The notes under the pieces: generated by a model
Seen by the model: the letters and a program-made list of their open reading frames with translations, nothing else
The model's database searches: none
Told to the model about the DNA's origin: nothing
Program-made: the position numbers and the translations under genes
Source of the DNA: Halicephalobus mephisto
Taxonomy: Eukaryota > Nematoda > Chromadorea > Rhabditida > Panagrolaimidae
Reading direction: 5' to 3'
DNA length: 64,000 nt
Assembly: GCA_009193035.1 (NCBI GenBank)
Contig: SWDT01000110.1
Coordinates: forward strand, 1-64,000
Shown here: in pieces, positions 38,377-48,400 of the stretch
Layout: each line of letters starts with the position of its first letter
Position numbering within the stretch: position 1 is the first letter of the stretch

Positions 38377-39186
38377 ATGTCACGTTGGAATAATTTACCT
38401 CCCAGTGAACAGGAGCAAATTCATCTCGCTGCTACAACCACGTAAGAGTTTCAATTCTGTATTTGTAGTAATGAAGTTAGGATTTCGTAAAGATTTATAA
38501 AATCACTCAGAATTTCGTTCAAGTTTCTCAAGCCTTCAAGAATCTTATGAAAACTTTTAGAATTTCCTAGTATTTTAGAAACATTTGTAATCCCTCCCAG
38601 AGTCTATTGAAAATAATTGCAACTAATATTTCTTGAAGGGTCTGAAAACTCGTATGAAGATATTTTTAGCATAATAATTGCCTTTAATGTGTACAATAGT
38701 ATGATTTTACACTTTAGAACGGCGGCTACAACCACGATATCGAATATCCGAAGAAATATCGGAGGATTGATCCGACAGGAAATCGCAGGTTTGTCAATTT
38801 TTCCCGAACAATATTGAGACATTGCTTTTACAGAACAGAACCAGATTCTTTGTTATTACCGAAATGTAGCAAGCGATAGCCCGATTCCGTATATTTGTGA
38901 TCTCGGGTGCTGTCCCACAGGCTGTTGTAGTGCTGGAGAACTTGCTCAATCCCAATCAAGTTATGGATGGGCTCTAGCCTTGCTGGTCGTGTTTGTTCTT
39001 GTCACTTTATTCGTCATCATTGCTTTGTTGTCCCTATACCTACTTAACAAGCACAAGGACCGAAAACAGAGAGAACATATCGCTGAAAGCTCTGCTCAAA
39101 GTTCAGTAGGGTCACAAATAAGCGGACCGACATATTATGGCCAAGATGCTTTTTATCCCTACGTGACTACTGTCAAAACATACTAA
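38377..39186 (+). CDS. small cysteine-rich single-pass membrane protein (CX/Shisa-like)
   Basis: Three exons: 38377-38441, 38718-38788 and 38834-39186; phases agree and give 162 aa. The N-terminus is Thr/Ala-rich (AATTTTAATTTIS) and lacks a clear signal peptide. A compact Cys module follows: CYYRNV...CDLGCCPTGCCS, spaced like the six-cysteine CX module of worm proteins and the Shisa/VOPP-type modules. One membrane helix (WALALLVVFVLVTLFVIIALLSLYLL) and a short basic, then Ser/Tyr-rich tail (KHKDRKQ, PTYYGQDAFYPY) complete it. ATG directly follows TTTTTTCAG, consistent with trans-splicing. AATAAA lies at 39330. The function is unknown; type I or III topology cannot be settled by eye. Confidence 0.8.
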
Positions 39187-39552
39187 TAACCCTTGGATAC
39201 TCGATGTAAATCCTTAATTTTTATCTCATTTGGCAAAGAAACTAAAACAGGACCCCCCGCAGGTATTCCGATCATCTCCCTGCTCTTGATAAACCTTAAA
39301 TTTGCTCATTCCAGCCTTATCCTTCCCTTAATAAACTGTACATCCAATAAATCTCACATAATGCACCTTCATTCATAAACAAACGGAAAATGTAGACTAT
39401 ACACTCGGTTACAACAGTACGGATTGTTATGTCAAATATTTTTAACTAAAGTTATCGTAAATTACATTACAGCCAAATGTTACCCATGGAAGAGAATATG
39501 AAATTGCAGAATACGATATAAGCTTTGATACAGGCAGGGTTTCTACCAGGAT

Positions 39553-40894
39553 CTAATTAACAGCAGAAGTCTGCTCCAAAGCTTCGTCGCTTCTGTTCGA
39601 GAGTAAACTGTTTCGGGAACGGGAAGGGGATAATAGCCCTTCTTCTTCGAGGTGTTTTCGGGTCAGGTACCCACTAGAATCAGAATGAAATTATTTTATG
39701 CTATTAGTAGCATATCCTACCGGATATGTGCTTGAATTTTGGTGGCAGCATCGTTATTTTCTTTTTTGATGGTTCCGACTTTCTTCCGGGTCAAGTACCC
39801 GCGTATCTCTGCCTGAATCTTGGTGGCAGCACGATCTTCAGGTGAAGTCATAGTTGTTTCCAAGCTGTATCCACCCACGGAATGTCGTCTAAAGTAATAT
39901 TTTATACTTGAATAAGCAATCGATCACGTTTCGATACAATTCCCGATCTACGAATCGCGAAGACAAAAGAAACAGGGAATTTTTTGTTCAGTTTGTCTTA
40001 CTACTTTTGAATAAAAAACAAGAGAAATATCTATTGATTCTAGTTCGTGATCGGTTAATTGGAATTAGTCAACAAAGAGTTATAAACTCTGCTACCACTC
40101 ACTTGAGATCTTTCTTGTTATCCGTAGAATTTAGTCGATCGTTAGAACGGCGACGATCAAGGGACACAACGTCGATTCCGAATTTTTCTGGATGCTTACG
40201 CACCTGAAATTTGACGCTTTAAAGCGTAACTACGGACGAGTCAGTCTGAGGGAAGGATTAGTTCACATTCACAGAGAAATGAAAAAATCAAAGTTTACGA
40301 AATATAGAAAATATGATAAAATCAAAAGTAGCTTACAACGTGCCCCCGGAAAGCCGCCTGGATTTTCGTGGCTGCGTAATCCTCTGGACTGTTGGGTCTA
40401 GAACTGACGGCTGCTTGTTGAGTTTTATACTGAAAAACTATCAACGTCAAATTGCGTGGATGAACTCAAAGGATCGAGTCTGAGAAATTTCAACAAGTTT
40501 GCGCGGATCGGATAGACCAAAATCCCGCTTAGTTCCGTCCATTCACTGAAAGAATAAAACTCACCTTGTGATGTAACTCAGTGCGGAACATGTCGTAACT
40601 GAGTGGATCTGTGATTACGTCAATGGTCGGGTTTTCTGCAAAGCGAACTTGTCTGCTAATTTTAGAAAATCAATTCCACTGTTATCGTTTGTCGATCAGA
40701 CAAAATACAAGGAAAACATTTCGGAAAAATTTTAAAAACTAACGAATTTTATGCTGTTGTAAAACGTCGAAGAAAAGTTGACCAAATTGGAACAGATCGT
40801 TAGGTTGAGCCCGGAGGGTTTCACGAGCCAGGGCTTCTAGCAAAGGTCTCAAGCCTGGTGGCACTTTATATTTTTCCATTACATTTTCTGGCAT
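39553..40894 (-). CDS. Sp17-like protein: RIIa (R2D2) domain plus three IQ motifs
   Basis: Predicted regulatory or scaffold protein that would bind AKAP helices through its N-terminal dimerisation domain and calmodulin through IQ motifs. Six exons: 40894-40744, 40635-40565, 40429-40337, 40203-40103, 39888-39721 and 39673-39553; phases agree and give 234 aa. Residues about 10-50 read VPPGLRPLLEALARETLRAQPNDL, the typical RIIa fold of PKA-RII, ropporin, CABYR and Sp17. IQ motifs: AATKIQAAFRGHV (about 95), AATKIQAEIRGYLTRKK (about 157) and AATKIQAHIRGYLTRKH (about 186). RIIa plus C-terminal IQ matches mammalian Sp17 (one IQ) in layout. A TTTTTAG acceptor just before 40921 suggests trans-splicing. 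Nematode sperm lack flagella, so its role is unclear. Confidence 0.85.
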
Positions 40895-41432
40895 TGTGAT
40901 GACGTAATAAATTCGTTCAAGCTAAAAATGCTAAAATTTCCATTATAAATATGCTGTGAACGAGAAAACGGAAAAAATAACATAGAAAAATAAAAATTGA
41001 TCGCTGCTGGCAAAAGCATCGACAAAACTCGGAAATCAAATGTTTGGCAACCTAGGAGCACCTGTTGAGTAATGGGGGCGAAAAAATTCATATTATCATA
41101 AAAACAGAAATGAATATTGCTATAAAATTGTCTAGATACAAATTTCCGAAATTTTAAGCCTTAGACTTTGATTCGGACTTTCTATAGGACTACAATATCC
41201 TAAAAACTAGCACTATATTTTAACCAACTCCAGATATTTTCATGAGATTCTGCCAATTTGAAAAGCATCCGCAGAATTCTACTTTATAGGATACTAAAAA
41301 TTAAAACACCCACAACCACATGGTGTCCCGACAAATATATTTTCCGCTTTAATTGTTTTATTAGAAGAGCTAAACGGCCAATTTTCCGTACCTAATTAAA
41401 ACTATTCTAAACTCATTTCAATGGATGCAGAA

Positions 41433-42394
41433 ACTAAATTTATTTGACAAAGTTTTCTAAATAAATTCCTAGGATTTCTGTTACGAAGTTCTCTTTTTGA
41501 AGAAGAACTTGCAATTTGTTGAAGTTTTCAGAAACTGTAAGTAAAAAGTGAATTTTGGGTACTTTTTTGGTTTTAAGAGACACGATAAAAAATTTGTTTT
41601 CCAAAAGCTTTCATTTTTGGGTTTGATTATTATTTATTTTACCAGACATTTTAGATTTTAAAACTTCCACAAATCATAGAACCTGAGGTGAGTAGCGAAT
41701 CCTTTTATATAGAGTATTCCTCCTGAAACGCCATTTTTTGGTTTATATACGTTGTAAGGATCAAATTGGGGTTAAGCAAGATTAAATTTCGGGCATCACT
41801 ATTTCTGGAAATTCTATAACAGAATAGCGTCACAATTTATCGATTAACATGCAAATACACTGGTAATGGTATTTGTGACATGGTTCCACGAATAGAAGCT
41901 GTTGAATCAACCAATTTCCGACCATTTCTAGATCCCAAAACAAAAAACAAATAATTACTATAATCAACTTTCGATATTTGAACGATAAATATTGGTTAGT
42001 TTTGATATAAGAATTTCCAAAAATAATGATATACGAAATTTGACCTTACTTCAACTCAATTTGATCCTTACAACGTATATAAACCAAAAAGTGGCGTTTT
42101 GGGGCATATATTCTATATAAAAGGATTCGCTACTCACCTCAGGTTCTATGATTTGAGGAAGTTTTAAAATCTAAAATGTCTGGTAAAATAAATAATAACC
42201 AAACCCAAAAATGAAAGCTTTTGGAAAATAAATTTTTTATCGTGTCTCCTGAAACCACCAAGAATTACCCAAAATCCACTTTTTACTTACAGTTTCTGAA
42301 AACTTCAACAAATTGCAAGTTCTTCTTCAAAAAGAGAACTTCGTAGCAGAAATCCTAGGAATTTATTTAGAAAACTTTGTCAAATAAATTTAGT
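41433..42394. repeat. 962-bp foldback (near-perfect inverted repeat)
   Basis: The left arm (about 41433-41775) and the right arm (about 42053-42394) are reverse complements with only scattered mismatches over about 340 nt; I estimate well over 90% identity. The central about 280 bp also pair loosely (AAATTTCGGGCATCACTATTTCTGG versus its counterpart near 42015-42045). Outer ends read ACTAAATTTATTTGACAAAG. No target-site duplication or coding capacity was found. A transcript through it would form a long hairpin. Confidence 0.85.
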
Positions 42395-42829
42395 ACTTAT
42401 ATCCTTCGAGAGGTAACTCTAGTGTCTTGAGATGAGTCTTACGTTGGTTTAATTAGTTACAAAAGATTAGCTGCTTAGCTTTTCTAACAAAAATTAAAGT
42501 GGGAAATGAATTTTTTAGAACATTTTGAAGAAACTATAGCACAAATTAATTTTAATTATCCTTTTTAACTAATGGCTCCATCAACCATTTCCTCTCAACT
42601 TTATAACCACATTTTGTTAAAGAAAATGAAATTAACTCCCACCACGAAATTCTTAAAGCGATGACCTTATCCACGTTCATGCGGGGGTGAAATTACCGCC
42701 AGAAATATGCAGTTCAAAAAGAGAATTACGTACACCCCAAAAGAGTTCCTGATTAGATTTGTTTTTTCTATTTCCTACTACTATTAGGAATGTACTTGTA
42801 TTTAAAAGATTAAAAACATGTTTTTACGA

Positions 42830-43310
42830 AATTTTCTAGATATAGCTTTCTAGAACTTCCTAGAATATCAGAATACACGATTATGTATCTTTTTCATATA
42901 AGTTTGTATTAGATTCTGGAAAGTTCTAAAGATTTCAACAAAATTACAGAAACTCCCACTGGGTTTTGAAGTATTCGATAAGTTTCTACGAGATTCTAGA
43001 AAATCCCGGAAACTTCTCTGAATTTTATAGTTCTCAAAACCCTTCATTGCATTCTGAACAATTTCCATGGAATTTTAAAAGATTCTTGAACCTTCCACAA
43101 AATTCTTATAGGTTTCAAAAAGTTCTGCCAGATTCTGAAAAACTCCAGAAATTTTTGTTAGATTCTGGAATATTCCAAAAATTCCTCATAAAACTCTAAG
43201 GGGTTGTAAAATGTTCCATGGGGTTTTCAAAAGGTTCAAAACCTTCTATTGAATTTCAGAAGATTTTAGCAACTTCTATGAGATTATGAAAGACTTCAGA
43301 AGCTACTGCA
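42830..43310. repeat. large TTCnnGAAnn-type periodic block
   Basis: The best-preserved copy. Near 42847 it reads TTCTAGAACTTCCTAGAA, and near 43001 GATTCTAGAAAATCCCGGAA; TTC and GAA alternate every 5 bp for hundreds of bases with decay. This spacing is that of heat-shock elements (inverted nGAAn pentamers). Likely a dispersed repeat family. Confidence 0.6.
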
Positions 43311-43839
43311 AAATAAAACGACTTGACATATTCATTGAAATGTCAAATTTTGCAAACCCTTCTGAAAGCCATCATATCCAGTGGTTCTCAAATTTTTTGC
43401 AAAATGACACACAATCAATTAGAGTACCTACTACCCTTGGCCAGAGGGCAATAAATGTAAGCCAACACTTGCTCTCCCACTTAGGGTCTCTGGTGTCCAA
43501 TGAAGCATAAGAATCAAAAGCGGCATTTTGAAAGGGGAAATCATTGGGATTGATGCCGTTTTAAATTTTATTGAAAGCCAGGGCACACCAGAACAGGAAA
43601 GCTAAATGTGAGTCCCTAACAGTTCAAAATATAAAGTAAAGACAGAAGCACACAAGCTTGCCGGCGGTCTTAAACAAGGAAACTAATTTTAAAAAAATTC
43701 GCAGTTGATACTAACTTTTCAGTTTCAATTCTAGAGTCATGCTATTATAAAATAAAAGTTTAAAATTAGCATTGTTAGGAAATTGGTTTGGTACCAATTT
43801 TCAGAAATTATTCGGAAATATCAGAATCTTATGTTTCAA

Positions 43840-44180
43840 AATGCTCTAAAAACGTGTTTTTATACAAATTAGAAATGAATATTGATAGAAATTTTTTCGA
43901 AATGAATTCCAGAACCTCTTAGAAGCTCATGGAACTCGAAATTTTAAATATTAGTTCCAAAATCATATTATTGTAAAAATCAGAAATAAAATTTTCTATG
44001 AAAATTTCCGAATACAAATTTCTGCTTTTATGGAATTCTAGAATTCTCAATTTCGGACGATTCCAAGGGTTTGTATTTAATTCTGAAAGAATTTAAAAGA
44101 CCCTGCTGACTACTGGAAGCTTCCATGAAATCGTCGAAGGTTTCAAAACTTTCTATTAGATTTTCGAAAATTTTGGAAAC
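43840..44180. repeat. TTCnnGAAnn-type periodic block
   Basis: Units such as GAATTCTAGAATTCTC near 44034, plus TTCCAGAACCTCTTAGAAGC near 43908, in degenerate 10-bp phase. Same dispersed family. Confidence 0.5.
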
Positions 44181-44209
44181 TTCCACACAACGGTAATCTT
44201 ATTTGCAAA

Positions 44210-44620
44210 AACACGAGAAGTTCCAAAAATATACAGTTCATGTGATTTCAAAGAAAGCGAGTAAAATAATGAAACATCGAGAGGATCTCATGCAACATAT
44301 CCATGTCGGCAAGACTTTGTAATTAAATTTGAAGAGGTACGCATGGGAAAAAATTCCTTCAAGAAGAGGCTCGAATATTTTATGAAAAGCCACTCAAATG
44401 GCCTCTTCCGCAGGATTTGCTTGCTGTCATGACGCCCCTACTTAAGCCAGATTTCCTTTAAAGGCTCAGAATGTTTGATCTTCCTGATATAAAACTAGGA
44501 CTAGAGGAGATATTTGGAAACAACAATCTTTGACTGAATCTGGTGCAAACTCTATTGAACCAACTCCGGAAACGCTGCAAGAAAAATATTCAATGGCTCC
44601 GACAAAGTACATTTTTTAAA
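44210..44620 (+). pseudogene. exon-like relic of unknown origin
   Basis: Within repeat DNA, this stretch is less AT-rich and holds several protein-like open segments in different frames. One from about 44366 reads ARIFYEKPLKWPLPQDLLAV before a TAA. Another, in a shifted frame, encodes MFDLPDIKLGLEEIF. No splice sites tie them together, so this is probably a decayed gene or transposon fragment. I cannot name the family. Confidence 0.3.
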
Positions 44621-44929
44621 AAGCGATTTTTCTTTTCTTTGTTAAAAATGTGAAATACACTCTGAAATTGGACAATTTTATAAATTCCACTGACGTAAAT
44701 TCCGTTCAAATTTATTTTTCACATTAATAAAAGCTTTATTTAAGCGAATTTATTATTTGCAATATGGAAAGCATATTATAAATAGATTGCAAATATGTTA
44801 GGAGGTTATGAATTTTCTCGGTCCGCTGATTCATAAAATTTTCATATTATTGTGAAAATCAAAAAATAATATTAATGCAAAATTGTCTGAACACAATTTT
44901 TCGAAATTTTTAGAAGACCTTCAATTTTT

Positions 44930-45130
44930 AATGGTTCCAGGAAATTCTACTAGATTCTAATAATTTTAGTTGGATTCTTGAAAATTTTTAGATCTTATTG
45001 CATAAAAATGCTCTAAAATTTTCTAACATCCTTGAAAATCGTGGAGAGTTCTACTGAATTATGAATCATTTCAGAATCTTTTATGAAATTCGAATACCTT
45101 AAATTGAAGAATTTTGCAGATTTCGTTAAA
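44930..45130. repeat. TTCnnGAAnn-type periodic block
   Basis: Degenerate units (TTCCAGGAAATTCTACTAGATTCTAATAATTTT and similar) at roughly 10-bp spacing near 44940-45070. Weaker copy of the dispersed family. Confidence 0.35.
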
Positions 45131-45459
45131 ATTTGTTTTTTCCATATCGATTAGTTTAAGTGAATTTATTTTTATCGCATAACAAATATATTACAGACAG
45201 ATTGTAAGTATATTGAAAGGCTAGGGATTTGCGCAATCTGGTAATTCATAAAATTTCGAAAGAGATCTTCTGAGAAATAAATCTATAGAGCTGTGAATTC
45301 ACCTCAGTCAATTTGAACCGAACAACAAATTAAAATTAAAACTTGTCATGACTAAGTGACTTTGGATATAACTGTAATAACATTGCTTTGGCACTCTCCG
45401 TGTGATAGATGCATTGATGAAGACCATAAGCGACCCGTGATGTAAAAAGGAAACTGCAA

Positions 45460-48400
45460 CTAGACAATGATCTCACGCATCACTCGTCGAGAACCAGAAG
45501 CCGAGCAGGAAGCAGTATCGCTGCTTCCATCGGTCTGTTCATCTGAAGACGACATCATCTGCAATTGAGTGTCCTGATTCGTCGGCACGTATCCTTCAAA
45601 ATATGGTTGATATCCGATAGATTGAGTGTATTGTTGTTGAGGATCCATGAACTTGTTACAATCTTCTGGATATTGATCGTTATTACAATTTAATTGCTCA
45701 TCTGAAGAGCTGGGCCAGACTTCTCCAGTATTTTCTCCAGGATTGCTGAAAACACAAATCTAGTAATGTTTTCTATTTTTCACCCACCTAGATGACAAAT
45801 GATTGTTATTTTGCTGGGAGCCGAGAGTAAATACACCACTGTCATTCTGAGATCCATGAATGATGGTGTTTTTTCTGTCGGAGATTGAGGCATTGACATC
45901 CGGTCTGAAATGGCAAAATAAATAAAAATAAAGGATTAGGAATAATTTACCTTTCAGGGTTTCCGATGACTTTGTTGATATTCCTCTTGAGTTTCTCCCT
46001 CCTCATTGGCATCCTCATTCTGCAACATAGAAATACGAAAATCAAAGCAAGCAGAATAAGAACGACAATGATAGCAATTGGAGCTCCAATTGTAAATGGC
46101 CACTTCGAAGACATATTGTTAGGCACTGTAATATCAGAATTAATCTAAAAACAAGTCTAAATAAATTTACCGAGAATCTCAATGCTTGAGGAACAGACGG
46201 AAAGGTCATATCTGTCACAGAACCTGGCTTTGTAATGTTCTGCAACTTCAACATTTTGGATAGGCTGATCAGTAGGGAAACAACCGACGGATCTCCACAG
46301 ACTTGGAGACGAGACGTCGGTTTGGGCTTGTCTTCCGACATAGAGCAGTAAACAAGTGTTATTGTATTGCTTCAAAGGCTCAAAAACGATTTTCTGATCA
46401 TTGGCAAAGTAAAGCAATGAGGTTGGAGCCAGTAATGTAGAGTCTTCTTTGACGTCCAAAGTCATGGTACTAGCAATCGGACTCCATTCAGAATAACCGT
46501 ACGCATTACGAGATCTGATTCTGTACCAGTACATTGTCAGTGGGGTCAACAAAGTCAAGTTGTGAATAAGTAAATTGACTTTTTGGAATTCATCGGTGGT
46601 TTCAAAAACAGCAATAGAAGTAGCGTTATGTTCATCAAGAACAAACGTCGTTGGAACGCTTTTCTCGTATTTGTCGGGAGTTGGATTTGCAACTCGATAC
46701 TCCAGTTCGTAGTACTGATGATCTCCTCCGTTAAATCCGGGTTTCCAGGAGACAGTAATCCATGTAGAAGCTGACTCATAAAGTTGAACGTTTTTGGGAG
46801 TTTGTGGAACCGACTTTGGCTGAAGTTGGATGATAAGATCTCCAACACTTCCTTTTCCATTTGCTGCTTGGCATCTATAAACACCCATGTCTCCTTCCTC
46901 GAGATCTTCAATCTCCAGAATGGATTCGTATTCATCAACTCTGTTGTAGAGCTTGCTCGCTTCAATCGAGTACTTATTGGAAGGCAAAATCGTCTCCCCA
47001 TCCCTCATCCACGTGATTTTCGGTTCTGGACGAGCAGAAACGATACAGCTGAGACTAGCAATTGATCCAATATCAGCAGCTGCTAGTCCTTCAGAGGGAT
47101 ATCTCTCATTCAGCATGTGTGGTTCGTGAATGACGTTGATGACACTGGAACTTTGAGCTATATTGTCACTGTCTCCATTTTCAGCGATACAGGAGTAGTT
47201 TCCTTTGTCATTCCATTGCACCTTGCCTTCGAAACGCAATGAACTGACCACTGTCCAAGGACAATATTCCCCAGTATTGCAGCTGGCTTGGGTGGGAGTA
47301 TTTTCAATAATCCAGTGGGGATTTGCCGCCTCATTAACCGAAAGCCCGTCTTTTCGCCAATGGATCCTTGGCTGAGGATAACCGGTAGCCTCACATTCGA
47401 TTGAGACAGCCACATCTCCAGATGTCAGTAATTTGTTGGGTATAAGTGGTTGACTGATCTTTGCTGGTTCTATCACGATAATTTTCATTACAGCAGCTTC
47501 ACCCTCCCCAATTTCATTGTAAGGCATACAACGATAGATCCCATTATCAGAGAGTCTGGCTTGATCTACGGTCAACGTTTGACGATTAAAAGTGAGATGT
47601 TGGTTGTAAATTCCTTGAGTTCTCGGAGTAGCCCATTTGTAACTCGCTGCTGGACTCCCGGGATCATCAACTGTACAGGACAAAGTGAAGCTCTCTCCAA
47701 CGTTGACGAATTGATGCGAAGTTGAGATGACTCCTGTTCCTGGTTTCCTCTTAACTTCTACTGCCGTTGTTTTGGATCCCGCTCGACGAACAGTCACTCC
47801 AGCAGTCGAGAATAATGTGAAGGAATTTTCTGCAGTACAAGTGTAATTTCCAGTATGAGATCTCTGGATATTATCGATGATCAATCTTGATCCGAGATAA
47901 CTAAATCCATTTGGTCCTTCCCACAAGATCTGTTCGGGTGGTGGATTCGAACTGACTTCGCAGTCCAAGATGAATTTATCTCCTTCTGCTGGATTCAGAA
48001 CTAAAGGTAATGTTACTTCTGGTCCGTAGAAGACATTCATTGTAATTTTAGAAACTCCAGTGTCAATGGCGTTCTGAGCAGTGCATCGGAAGTCTCCGGT
48101 TGTTCTTCTATTGGCGGTGAACCTCCAGTGCATACCTTCCATAACTTCTCCACTTGAAACGTGAACCCATTCAAACTTTGTCGGAGGAGGATTACCGTCC
48201 GCTTCACACATGAGATCTACGGGTTCGCCTTCTTCAACATTATATTCGGCGATCGGACCGGCTTTGACGCGAGGTGCGAATAGGACATTTAGACGATTCG
48301 TTTCGACAGTACGAAATTCGTCTTTCTGCATAGCCTCGTTCCAAATCTGGCAGGTCAAATATGCTCCATTATCTTGAGCATTGACTCTCCATTGCAGAAT

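Larger units (their letters stand above)
40895..45459. other. repeat-rich intergenic region
   Basis: 4.6 kb without a supported gene. It holds a 960-bp foldback (41433-42394), large TTCnnGAAnn-type blocks (42.8-43.3, 43.8-44.2 and 44.9-45.1 kb) and an exon-like relic near 44.2-44.6 kb. Confidence 0.55.

Noticed and set aside
43378..43410. CAGTGGTTCTCAAA, like the end of a hAT transposon
   Set aside because: No matching inverted copy or 8-bp target duplication was found nearby.
46555..47001. 148-codon open frame antisense-like/out of frame in the Ig-receptor exon
   Set aside because: It is a shifted frame of the 2.4-kb coding exon, with no independent support.
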